Positions 20,001 to 30,334 of a stretch of DNA of 34,330 bases are shown here, in pieces. The stretch spans positions 1 to 34,330 of the forward strand of contig JAKSYS010000662.1 of the NCBI GenBank assembly GCA_022925895.1, written 5' to 3'. The notes beneath the pieces are model-generated. The model worked only from the letters and a program-made list of their open reading frames with translations. It was not told the DNA's origin and made no database searches. The stretch comes from Fragilaria crotonensis (Eukaryota; Bacillariophyta; Fragilariophyceae; Fragilariales; Fragilariaceae). Positions within the stretch are counted from its first letter, which is position 1, and the number at the start of each line of letters is the position of its first letter. The translations under genes were made by a program, and so were the position numbers.

Positions 20001-22380
20001 CAACGGTGCGTAAGTTGGGGCTGCGAGGCTGGAGAACGATAACAGGGAACGTTTGGAAATACTGACCAACGCTAGGATGGCAAGTGCCTTGACAAACCTT
20101 GTTGATAATCTGGTGTATGATTACCTGTCAATGACTACGCAAATTTCGTGAGCACCCATTCCACGAGTGGATGTGTGCCGAAGTGAGTCAAGCGTCAGAG
20201 GAGGTACACGGTGACACCAGGATACCAAAGCTATCCCAAGGGTGCATTGCACGTCTCATTCGTCGAGCAGAACTGCCAAGCGGAATTTCATCGCACAAAC
20301 CACCGAGGATCCCTCGACGAAGGACGAAAGATTCTGAAACGGAGGTGAACGAATCGCAATTGACCGAATCGCCGGAAATCGTATCGTCGTCCGCCTCAGC
20401 CGTCTCATATCCAAACGCCCACTTCGCGATCGTGTTTGGCACTGATGATGGCACTGGGATGGTTGACCGAAGTGCGAATCCTACCCTTTCACAATTCGAT
20501 ATCAGGCGTTACACGTGTCAACAAGTCTTGGTCGACGTAGAAGGGCGTGCACAGCCAGCGCTTTGCCGAGTTCCGGCGACAATCGAAACTTATGCCATAT
20601 TACCGCTACCTCAAAAGTCTCATTTCTCGCAACTGGAAAACGCCGGGCGCGTTAGTGGCGATGGCTGGGTTGTGTCGATGTTCGATTTTATGATTCCTGG
20701 CTCCGATTCCGAACGTTCACAAGACGGTGGGACGTTTGGAGTCTCATTAGTGTTTCAACAAGATGAGTCCCAATTCATCAATATGAAGGAAGCCGTTCCA
20801 TCAGACATCGCACCGATTAAGCTCCTTTCGAAGATCCAGCCAAAAAGTCAAAGGGCGACCTTTCGGTCGATGCATCAGAGGAGGAAGAAGTCCTGCCCGC
20901 GAAGAAAGATGTTGCAGGCGATTCCTTGGGCAGCGGAACAGAAATTGCAGGGGCCGAGCTTACGACCGATAAATCAGTGAAAGGACATGACTACCATGCA
21001 ACGAATGAAGTTGCACGCCATTCATTGGAAAACGAAACTGACAATGCAGTATTTTCCTCTCCGATTACAAACCTCACTCCTGACGATCATTCGGGTTTAC
21101 CCAGGCCATCTGCCACCAGAGTTTTCCGCGTGGCAACAGACACCCCTTCATTCAACAAGAAGCTGACGGAGTCGTCGATAGATCGTGTAAAGAAGCAACG
21201 ACTCTCTTTGCCGTCGCGAGCGCCGGTCTCGATCGGAATTGTTCTGGTCAGCTCGCAGAATACTATCTTCGCCATGCGACAAACACTGTGGAAGCTTCTC
21301 GATGACTTTTCGATTGCATCTAATGACGGAGACGAGGAGAAGAGATTTGTCTGCAAATCAATTGTCGAACTCCTTGGGAACTTTGCTCATTTGGATGTTG
21401 AGCACGCATCTCTTAGTTCTATTCTGCAACCCTACCTGCGATTCGGAAGTCAGCCGTGGACGCGTCAAAATGCCCGTCTTCAGGACGAAGTATTTGGTAT
21501 TGAGAGCGGCCAACGGCTCATGGAATCGTTGCCGCTTGTGCCTTTGGCGCTGCTGTACATAGCTGTCTTGCTTGAGCAGAAGGTTGTCTTCTCATCAAGT
21601 CGACGAGGAATTCTCCTAGCTGCTGCCACAGCTATAACCAGACTTCTCCATCCCTTCAAATGGGAACATCTGGTGGTGCCTCTAGTTCCTTCAACCTTGG
21701 CAAGGGACTTGCTCGAGTACCCCGCGCCATTTATCATAGGACTGTCTGCCGACGACGAAGGTAACCTCGAGCTGTTGAATTCTCTCCCAGATGATGTTAC
21801 ATTGGTGGACCTGGACGTTGGCCGTGTAATTCTGGCGCCAAGTATCGCCTTCGGAGAAGAAACAAGTACTAGTGAATTCAGTCTCAACCCGCGCTCCAAA
21901 TCGATTGCCCTTCGATCTCAAATACTTTATCTCGCTCAAGCACTTGGAGTTGTCTTTGGCTCTCGACTTCGCCGCCAAGCCTGGTGCGGGGACAGCCCTC
22001 TGTCATGCATGGCGAAGCCGGATGAAAAGGCGTTGACTGCTTCCTTCATCGATTTACAGGCGATTTGCGCGTCATTTCTGATGGAATTGGTGGCCGGCAC
22101 CGAAGCCTGCTACTGGATTGAAGAACACCAACCGGCCGATGCACCCGAGGTCGATGCTGACGTGGAACGAACTGTCCTCTTCGACGAAGATCGTTTCTTC
22201 CAAATCAAGAATCATAGAGCAATGCGTAGGTATGAGCCACTCTTCAGAGACAGTCCAGGAGTCGGTGAGTTTGCTCTCAGCTTGGATGACTTCGACCTGG
22301 TCCTGGAGTGCTTTCTGCGCTGTCAGGGCATGAGCAGCTACATAAGCAGCAGACCGAAGACTGCTATGGCGTTTTCCTAA
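17015..22380 (+). CDS. Large PDZ-RGS-DENN multidomain protein (many frame breaks)
   Basis: A single long gene is inferred because recognisable domains follow each other with short frame jumps. N-terminus (17015-17700): acidic, Ser-rich, disordered, start ATG 17015 (SSFVTMPDNEDD). Then a charged helix (SRFSSWRKKANEAM), a PDZ-like domain (about 18350-18620: LGQGMLGVNL, VEGGA, AGDVIQKVGNISV), a 54-bp GT-AG intron (18966-19019), an RGS domain (about 19235-19590: LMLFLELAAFVELYG, FQEAVVERLHGSPFISFL), a helical stretch, uDENN (20400-20780: HFAIVFGTDDGT, IETYAILPLPQ, GWVVSMFDF), cDENN (21230-21860: YIAVLLEQKVVFSS, HPFKWEHLVVPLVP, APFIIGLSADD) and dDENN to 22380. DENN modules act as Rab GEFs; RGS modules speed GTP hydrolysis by G-alpha. 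About twelve single-base shifts occur between 17690 and 20830, with 20926-22380 open throughout. No substitution stop is needed. The domains could instead belong to two genes. Confidence 0.65.
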
Positions 22381-22575
22381 GGCCCAAGACTAGGCCAAAT
22401 CAACACTAGTGCTCTTCAAAATCATAGGATCTTTGTATCAAGGCTAATGCATTAAACAGGTATTTTTAATACATATTACGATTGCAATGGGGCAAATTTG
22501 GGAAGTTCCAAGCGTGATCGAAAATTCTTTGGATTGACCTAGGCGAAGGACTACCTTCCAAGCGCGGCATCTTGG

Positions 22576-23824
22576 TCAGACGCCCATCATGGTTGGGAGA
22601 GACTGAAACAGTGATGGTCTCTTGCGTGCCAGTATAGGCGTCGATTGTATTCCAAGATTCGTCACTTCGGCAAAATACTGGTGCACCAAAGCCGCTTCGC
22701 AAGTAGGTCTCGTCAGGTTCCATTGCAATAGCCGGGTCATGAAGTCCACAGCGTCCGATGAAGCACTAGGAACCCTATCGCGCAATGACTTGGGCCTTTC
22801 ACACTTTAAGCGCATGCCCAGTTTGTCGGCAAGGCGGATGCCTTCTTGCCAACATAGGTCAGGGCTACCCAAAACCTGCGTAATGAGATAGACTTGCTCA
22901 ATCTCATTCTCGCCGGGAAAGAGGGAGCCTTGCTGTACAATTCTGCCATACACAACCGACGCCAAAGAGATCAATCGGCTTGCCGTAAACGGACTACGCA
23001 GCAAGACTTCAGGCGCTCGATACCATCTTGTGGATACATAGTCAGTGACCGCGCTTTGGCAGGAAGACTCGCGAGCAAGCCCAAAGTCCGCCAGTTTACA
23101 CACATCGCCTTTCATGAGAATGTTCTCTGGCTTTATGTCTCGGTGAATGTATCCTCGAGAGTGGAGGAAAGAAAGGCCCTCCAGAATTTGCATGGAAATG
23201 GATCGAATCTTGGCTTCTGATAACACGGGTGGGATGGACGTTGAAGTCGATGGTGCTAGTGATTTGGGAGGGGGGGTATGATGCTTGATGAATTCGTAAA
23301 GATTGCCGTCCGGCATGTATTCGAAAACAAAGAAAAGATTTTGGTTGGCTTCGCGAATTACCTCCTCCAGCTGGACTATGTTCGTGTGTTGGAAAGCAGT
23401 TAGCTCTTGGAGGGCTCGGAATTCTCGGAGCATCGGGATCTCATCCCAAGTGGGAAAGGTTCGTTTCAGACGCTTGATAGCGACCTATCACACAGATAGA
23501 TGAGCATTAATAGATTACAATGATGAGAAGAGCGACGGATTGTAGGAACACTTCAAGAACTAGCAATGAAATCCTTTCAACCCAGGGTCACACAGAGAAA
23601 TGACAGGGTGGATGGAAGAACTCATCTGCCATTCTTCAGGGAAAACGCATGCCGTAACCTTATCAGGATCAGCGCGCAGAAAACTCGACATTATCGATAG
23701 GAATACGAGACAAATTCATTCACACGGAAGCACTTACCTCTGTGTTGTCGGCGCGGCGAATGGCATGAAAGACGGTTCCAAAGGTTCCATCACCGAGTTC
23801 TTCTTGCACCAAGTATCGATTCAT
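22576..23824 (-). CDS. MAK/ICK/Ime2-type (RCK family) Ser/Thr protein kinase
   Basis: Start ATG 23822-23824 (MNRYLVQEELGDGTFGTV), the same N-terminus as animal MAK. A 253-bp GT-AG intron (23485-23737) splits it in phase 0 before VAIKRLKR. Motifs: Gly loop GDGTFG, Lys33, Glu50 in helix C, YIHRDIKPEN (143 on), ADFGLARE (DFG 162-164), activation-loop TDY (176-178) and WYRAPEVLL. The TxY plus VSTRWYRAPE is diagnostic of RCK kinases, which are dually phosphorylated and control cilium length in animals and meiosis in yeast (Ime2). Subdomain IX is scrambled in the open frame (22914-22987), but other frames read PIDLFGVGCV and MAELYSKAP, so three one-base losses are likely. The protein ends soon after the catalytic domain (TGA 22576-22578), lacking the long tail of MAK. 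Tail to tail with the DENN gene. Confidence 0.85.
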
Positions 23825-23992
23825 TCCACAGCAGTCGGTGTGTGCGTCTTTGTTGATTGGATTGTTTCGAAGAGGAGAGTGGAAGCAAGGAAGGTGGAAT
23901 GAGAATGCAATCACGTCACGATCAGTCACGCTGTCTTTCAGCCGAGGAGTGATATCCAGATTCCACACTCGACGGCGATTCGGTGGAGCCAC

Positions 23993-26900
23993 AAAGGACC
24001 GACGTCAATCCGAAGAAGGGCTTCGATATTCCGAATCCGATGCGTATATAACTGAGCAGAATAGATTCCTACATCTAAGTGACGATGTCCTGCACGAGTT
24101 CAATACACGTTGCAATAACAAAGACTATGATTCCTCAACAGTACATCCAAAATATCAATTACTGCGCAGAAGCCCCCGAAGACAAATTCATGCGGAATTG
24201 GATGGACATTAGAGATAGCAAGAAATCGCGCTGTAGCTTACCAACTTACTTTTGTATATAGCACTCCTTATGTCATACTCTGGAGTCCATCAGATAGGCA
24301 TTTATGTACATACTGGAGTACTACATTCCACTACCTACGCTAGTACTTGGAGCTGTTGATAGGAGTACGAGTATATGTCGTGGTCCGAATTTGACGTGAT
24401 GAGCATCTGTATATTCCCCAATTTATATATTATATATACGTGATATGTGGTGTTTCTTCAGTGAATCAATTGCAAGTACTGTACAGAACTATACTGTTCT
24501 GAAGTACTGGAGTACGACGAGACTGTACAATACACTGCCAAAGTGTGATTTCTGGCACCACTCGAACACTTGGTCGTTTTGTATGAGCATATGATACACA
24601 ATAATTAGAAACTGTATGAAAAAATGCTCAGATAATCACTTGATGTCGTAGTACTGGTAGTGTCTATGCTATTGGTAGAAACGATAAAAATGTCGGCATT
24701 AATGTCGCCATTGAAATGACTCCGTCGTTCGTACTTTTGCTAGACAGACATTCCGCGCATCGCATATTGGGATAGTTCTCCAGTATACACCCGCATCTAT
24801 AATACAACTACCGGTAGCTAGTAGTAGTACAGTACGTCCCTCAACATTCAAGGGATTGCGATGTTGTCACAATTGTTCAGGGCTCTCTTCAAAGCTACTC
24901 ATAGTGAAGCAGAGGTTACTTTTGACTGAGACATTATTAGTCAAATTAATCTTTGGGGTGGTCAGTTGCTAGCATAGTAACAAAACTGAATTCCTTTACA
25001 AGTTTTAATCATTCTCTTTTTCATAGCACGAAGATGTTAATTGACATCGTCCACGAAGCAATCATCTACCGATAGTCTGTTAAATTTAAAATGTAATAGC
25101 TATGTTCAAAGCCTTAAATTATCAATTAATAGTAAACAAACTAATTATTGGGTTAACCCCGCCCCCAATCTTTCCTCAAGATGAGAGAATCATGTTTTTC
25201 CCAGTTGTAGGCCAGTTGCTGCTTGCAACCTCCATTCAGGGATCTTGATTGAATTGATGCAAAGCAGTCCATTGCTGGTAAAAGATTATATGGCTGTTTT
25301 CATACTTGCTATAGTAGTAAGTTAACGGCAGAGACCACCTCTATAGGAGGACGAACATTGCATGCGGCGCAAGCATTTGGCTAGTAGCTACCAAGGATGC
25401 TGCAAGGTTCACATGGACTTTACTATTTCTCACCTTCAATTTTCATCAGGAATGACAATGTTGCATTTGGGAGTACCCACCTCCTCACTTCATTACCCTG
25501 TCAGTCCTTAAAGGTATCGGTAACTGAATGTACATCAATTTTATCCATCTTCAGTGTTGAATTGTATGCCTGCTGCTTGTCCTAAGTCTCGTAGCTAAGC
25601 ACTAGTAGTGTGCTGTCTCACTTGTTTTTCTGTCACCTTCAGCCTTATAGAAATGCTTTGCTGTATCAGTTATTTCCATTCCATGATGAGCATTGCTAGC
25701 CAAGCAATTGAATTGCAAATACCAGATTTTCCTTGGTCCTGAAGCCACAAAGCTTCCCTGCTGCCTTTGAGAAACATTTGTTTCACATGATGTGCTGGCT
25801 TAGACTCTGTCTGACCTTCAATGTGTAGAAATTGTACTAGCACCAAATATTCCAGAGCTGAAGCCATCCAGCTGACCTGCTTCCACCATTACGTTTTGAT
25901 CAAATGTGCGTTGTATACCTTGGACTGCTATCCGATGATGCAGCATCTTCACATCATAAGCCAGCGAGACCTACTATTTCACACCTGGAAAGTTCTGGAG
26001 CGAGGTGAAACATCAAACCTAGCAATTGGACTGTCAGTTGTGTCACCTTTTGTGGTCATTGACAGCCCTGGCTTACCAAGAAGTCAATACATGTGGAACT
26101 TATGGGCGCCTCACAATTGATTGGAAAGTTTGCTGCAGATTGCAGATTATGCTACCTTATTCATAGGTACAGTACTGATGTACCCAGGTACCTGGTATGC
26201 CTACTTAGCTACTACTAGAGAGCAGCGATGTGGGGAATTGGTCTACAGTCTGCAGTCTACAGTATACGGGTCGTTGATTAAGTCTACCGGTAGCTCTAGC
26301 TAGTAGAGGCATAGGTCTAGTAAATATGGCTACTGTAACATGTTGAAATCGTCCAAATGTACCAAAGCGTGAAGTCGTTTACGACCTCCAAGGCGGCGGT
26401 TCGAGTGCACACGGTTTTTCACAATATTTTCTTCCCACGTCAAGTAGATGCTGGTACAAAATGTACAGCTGCTGTGGAAATCTATTTTCAGTACCTTGCG
26501 TGCCGATCATAGCTCCTGTCTCCTGCCACCTCCGACCCTCTTGGAATGGAGTCCAGATTGTTCACATTACAACAGTGCTGAGAACCTAGTTTATTGTACA
26601 GAAGTTCATCTTCATTTTCTATCGTTTGCATAATAATAGGCGTGGTGCAAACCAGGTTTTAGGGCAGATACTACGTCACATCACTTGTTATTGTCTAGTG
26701 GAGCTATCAAGTCGCATTGCGCAGGACGAGACAAAGTATTTGCTGCTCTGGAGTGAATTACCCCTTCATGCAACACCAAGCGCAATTTTCTTTGAGAAGA
26801 GCTCTACTTCTGTGCATCACTATCTAATCATCCACAAGTCAATCTGCTCACAGCAGCACAGTCGAACTCAGCAATGGTTTCGGGTCGCTAGCAACCTGTA

Positions 26901-27054
26901 CATGATTTTGTGACCAAAGTGCAGCTCATACGTAGGATCTGAAAAGCCGAAAGCATAGGAAGTCTAAAGGCAAGTCCTCAACCAGATTCAAACCGACATA
27001 CAAAATCATCCCACTGTCGGCCGGTACACACGCAAGTGTCACTGCTGCTGGACG
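23993..27054. other. Three-kilobase gene-poor region
   Basis: No ORF over 100 codons with recognisable content on either strand. Structure seen: many AGTACT, GTACT and GAGTAC words at 24310-24560 and 24650-24830, a TATATA-rich run at about 24424-24440, an AT-rich island at 24900-25150, two copies of the palindrome CTACCGGTAG (about 24809 and 26283), and CAGCA/TGCTG-rich DNA at 25600-26110. The 5' flank of the kinase gene is at the left end. No tRNA passed inspection. Confidence 0.6.
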
Positions 27055-27997
27055 TCACATCAGCCAATCCGAACGCACAACACGGTCATTTGTAGAATTG
27101 CGACCAAATCTCTCTTGGAACTGATTTGAAGATTCCCCATCTGTCTCAAAATCAGCACGGCATCTCAATAACATAACATTGAGATTGTACCGATGAAGAC
27201 TGTTTTGGCAACACGCAGTGTTCGATTCGATAGGATCCACAATGTGGTGTCCCAAAACCATCTCTCACTTTAAATTGGCACACAATATCACCGCAGAAGG
27301 AATCATTTGGGCGTATTGTCGCATTGAAGCTTCAGTCAAGGCCAACCAAGGGAGCGTATGTGTCACCACCTCTTCCAACCGTGTTTATTTCCAAATCGGG
27401 ATCAGTGGGATGCATCAACATCCGCAGTTGTAGCTGTTTCCTCCTGTCTCGTGAGTCAATCATGCTGCCTTTGAGCTGCCTGATGCATATTGTTGTGTAT
27501 TGGAAGCGTCCCCTTCAACATGACACCAGTCTACACTGGAATATCATTCAATGGTTTGCATCATCGGATCACAAGTGGAAGCATTGGATGCCGTGCTTGT
27601 CGTGTGCCTCGATCTCATTGACGTGAGCCTTACAATGGAGTTCCTTGTGCTAGCTCAATGATCTCGATACCAGCATTTCTTTCTTCGTCCTTCGGACGAT
27701 CCTCATCAATTCATACACGCGAATGTTCCTATGCTGCTGGTTGGTGCTGGTAGTGGACAACATGTTGAAGCGGACGTTCCGCCACGCATGGAGAATCATC
27801 ATCATTTGGAGGTTGCGGTCGCATCTCCCATTGGTTTTCTTGTCTTGCTGCCATGTATCTAGTACGGTTATACATTCCGACATGGAAGCAGGCAAAGTTA
27901 TGGTTCTTGCGGTGCATTGTGGCATGCCGAGGTCCCATGGTGGAACGATAATAATTGACTTTTTTCTACTCAAAGATATTCGCATACAGCTGTACAT
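27055..27997 (-). pseudogene. Eroded ORF of unknown family
   Basis: One minus-strand frame is protein-like for most of this stretch but is cut by several in-frame stops (at 27650, near 27565, 27545, 27505 and 27360). The first part reads PPWDLGMPQCTARTITLPAS, WQQDKKTNGRCDRNLQMMMI and RIVRRTKKEMLVSRSLS; later parts read SRDRRKQLQLRMLMHPTDPD and VGRGGDTYAPLVGLD, and GDIVCQFKVRDGFGTP. Composition is soluble, charged and gene-like, while the opposite strand gives an implausible hydrophobic ORF. I do not recognise the family; an old mobile-element or dead host gene are both possible. Stops within one frame, unlike the indels elsewhere, point to real decay. Confidence 0.4.
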
Positions 27998-28260
27998 GAA
28001 ACCTGTGAAACGTGAAATTGATACTAGGGGCTACGTTCTGACTAATGAAAAAAAATTGCGTAGATATGCTTCACCCGTGTGCACTCGAACCGCCGCATTG
28101 GAGATTGGAGCTAGAGTATCCTTCTCCAACTTTGAATTGGAGGGGGGTTGCTTTTAACGCTCAGTTACGCGCGCTCTCAACGTCTTTTTCGAGCGTGAAA
28201 ATCTTGTGAAAATCGTTCATGATTTCGATCTCACGTTATTAACAGCCAAGGAGAGGGGCC

Positions 28261-29058
28261 ATGAGAATCCTTCGATACTTCGCATCATTCTGTTGTAGCA
28301 CATCCACTACATATTCGTGTTTATCCCTTCAGGTTAGTCGTCGTCATGCTCTGGCTATTGGGGGCACATCGTGGGGAGTACTTTCGATCCAAATACCCCT
28401 AGCCATCGCGGCAGAGGTTGAACCTACCTTTCGTTCGAACGGCTACGGCCGCGAGGAATACACCAACTCTATTGTGGCCTCTCGTGACACCAACATATCT
28501 CCAGCTGAAGTCTATGATACTCTCGCGAAGCTGAGAACCAAAGGCGGAATCCGAGCCTTGGATGTCGGAGCAGGCGCAGGCGTTTCAACGCAAGTTTTGT
28601 GGGAACTGGGATATCGAGAGATTGATGCATTGGACTGGAGTGGAGATGCGTGGCGCACAAACGTGGAGGAGAACGGAAGCTGCCCTCCATCGGTTCACTT
28701 TTACGAACTGGACGACGAACGCTTTCTGAGACAATGGAAAGGGAACTCGCAATCGAAGCCTTACGACGCTATCGCTTTCAATTTTGCTGTCAATCGCAAG
28801 AAGGCTGTCTTCTTTGCTAAGCAGTTGTTAAAGGAGGGTGGAATTCTTCTAGCTCCTATCAATACACAAGATGACTACTGGCTAAAGCAAGTTTACACTC
28901 TCATGGATTCGTCAGGGGATGTCTTGTGGGTCGCCAATGATGTTGGTGCTTGGAGTGTCCAGTTTCAACCCGACGTTACGCAAGATACGTGCCAGGGTGT
29001 TTGGTGCGCTCAATTCAATGGCTTCCAGAAACTTAGGAATTATCCTGCTGTAGATTGA
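28261..29058 (+). CDS. SAM-dependent methyltransferase with thylakoid-lumen-type leader
   Basis: An intact 265-residue ORF, ATG 28261, TGA 29056-29058. The N-terminus has a first hydrophobic/Cys-Ser stretch (residues 5-23), then SRRHALAIGG with twin Arg 27-28, a hydrophobic run (WGVLSIQIPLAIA) and an AIAA cleavage-like site near 49-52. This looks like a bipartite plastid leader followed by a Tat thylakoid-lumen signal (inference). The mature part is a class I methyltransferase fold: motif I RALDVGAGAGVS (98-109), acidic residue in IDALDWS (D125), and YDAIAFNFAV before LLKEGGILLAP, the usual motif IV-V region. The substrate is unknown. The 3' end overlaps the convergent RING gene by 26 bp. Confidence 0.8.
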   Translation: MRILRYFASFCCSTSTTYSCLSLQVSRRHALAIGGTSWGVLSIQIPLAIAAEVEPTFRSNGYGREEYTNSIVASRDTNISPAEVYDTLAKLRTKGGIRALDVGAGAGVSTQVLWELGYREIDALDWSGDAWRTNVEENGSCPPSVHFYELDDERFLRQWKGNSQSKPYDAIAFNFAVNRKKAVFFAKQLLKEGGILLAPINTQDDYWLKQVYTLMDSSGDVLWVANDVGAWSVQFQPDVTQDTCQGVWCAQFNGFQKLRNYPAVD

Positions 29059-30334
29059 AGTCTACTGGGCTCGCACTTCCCATGACATTTTTTGTGAATG
29101 CGTGGTGTAACATTGAAATCACACGAACAGAAGCTCCTTCCAAGGCCCACTCTCGGCGCAATGGTCCCGATAGTCGATAGAATCGATCCCAGACTTCCTC
29201 TTGCTCTTCGTCAACTCTTTCGATGAGGCTTCGAAATCTTTCATCAATTGCAGCATTAACGTAAACCAAATCGTCACCAAAGTTTGACATTTCACGTGGT
29301 TCTCCGTCGTCTCCTATTATAGACTGCACCGTTCCAGATGCAATAAATGTGTAGCTGGAGTCGAATTTCATTTCATACTTCCACTTTCCAAATCCCTGCC
29401 ATGTTGTGCCACAATCTTCTTGCCAACATATCTCCCCTCGAAAGACGCGGTCGAGATCGTCCCACGTGGCGTTGCGAAAAAACATTCGAGCGGGTATCGG
29501 CGACCCATCATCTAACGGTGGCCACTGACTGCTTGCGGGATGTTCGTAAGAAATGAAGGCTTCCTCGTTAGTCTGAAAGTGGTAGGACGCAAGTCCTACT
29601 TTGAAACCTTGGCAGAAGGTGTTTCCCCATATCGTGCTGGGATGGTAGGTTGGTCTCTCGTTCGGACGGGATGGACCTGAAGAGTACAACATCCTGTTAC
29701 CCAGACCCATTAAGTGCACCAATCGATATTCTTCGTCCATAATTACCCCAAGTGACACGAAGCGCAGATCGAAAGAAAACTGGAAGATGCAATGTAGCAA
29801 AGAGACATCTCCCCACATGAGTTTATGTTCATCGTCTTGCAATGCGATACTTCCATGAAAGGTTCGCGATTGATCATGAAAGTGACTTCCTGGCTGAAAG
29901 AAAAGCACTTCTTCCGGTTCCACATCTTGAGTCGCGTACCAAGATAAACTTGGACCTTGAACCGGATCAAACGATACACTCAGACGTCCGCGTTCGGCAA
30001 ATGTCATACCTGCTATAGGCCACTCTCGTACATCTGTATTCTTCACGTACAGATCATTTCCATCCTCGAGCTGCATTTCGAACAAGCTCATCCCCCGTCT
30101 GCAAATAGGGCATCGTCCCAGGGTTGGTATCAATAAGTAAGGATCAGGATTCTCTCCTTGTAGCGGCAATTGCGGCTTGGTGAGGAGAATGCGCTCGGCG
30201 TCCGGAACGCAAATTCGATGCAAGCATGGACCAGCGCAGAGCTTCAGTTCGTCCGATGGAGGCAATAGACAGATGGGACATCCTTCTTCCTGACTGTCAA
30301 AGGACTGGGTTGTGGGCGTACTCTCCGCCGTCAT
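29033..30334 (-). CDS. RING-finger protein with large uncharacterised C-terminal domain
   Basis: An intact 433-residue ORF from ATG 30332-30334 to TAA 29033-29035. An N-terminal RING spans residues 19-79: C19-P-I-C22, then C37-L-H39-x2-C42, and C75-P-I-C78-R. The sixth ligand position, expected two residues after C42, is Asp45 rather than Cys; C33 may compensate. The remaining 350 residues form a soluble mixed domain rich in Trp/Phe (GRLSVSFDPVQGPSLSWYAT, YHPSTIWGNTFCQGFKVGLA, CWQEDCGTTWQGFGKWKYEM). I do not recognise it. It probably works as an E3 ubiquitin ligase in the cytosol or nucleus (inference from the RING). It overlaps the methyltransferase gene tail to tail. Confidence 0.75.
   Translation of the reverse strand: MTAESTPTTQSFDSQEEGCPICLLPPSDELKLCAGPCLHRICVPDAERILLTKPQLPLQGENPDPYLLIPTLGRCPICRRGMSLFEMQLEDGNDLYVKNTDVREWPIAGMTFAERGRLSVSFDPVQGPSLSWYATQDVEPEEVLFFQPGSHFHDQSRTFHGSIALQDDEHKLMWGDVSLLHCIFQFSFDLRFVSLGVIMDEEYRLVHLMGLGNRMLYSSGPSRPNERPTYHPSTIWGNTFCQGFKVGLASYHFQTNEEAFISYEHPASSQWPPLDDGSPIPARMFFRNATWDDLDRVFRGEICWQEDCGTTWQGFGKWKYEMKFDSSYTFIASGTVQSIIGDDGEPREMSNFGDDLVYVNAAIDERFRSLIERVDEEQEEVWDRFYRLSGPLRREWALEGASVRVISMLHHAFTKNVMGSASPVDFNLQQDNS

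Noticed and set aside
20926..22380. A separate stand-alone DENN gene starting at 20926
   Set aside because: The frame upstream of 20926 is also coding-like (acidic Lys/Glu stretch and uDENN just before), so the ATG is internal rather than a natural start.
25821..26120. 99-residue plus-strand ORF in the gene-poor region
   Set aside because: No domain, signal or neighbour supports it, and composition resembles the surrounding non-coding DNA.
26385..26420. Possible tRNA B-box (GGTTCGAGTGC)
   Set aside because: No matching A-box, anticodon arm or acceptor pairing could be built upstream.
27723..28157. 144-residue plus-strand ORF
   Set aside because: Hydrophobic, odd composition and antisense to a much more gene-like minus-strand frame; most likely a shadow of the eroded ORF.
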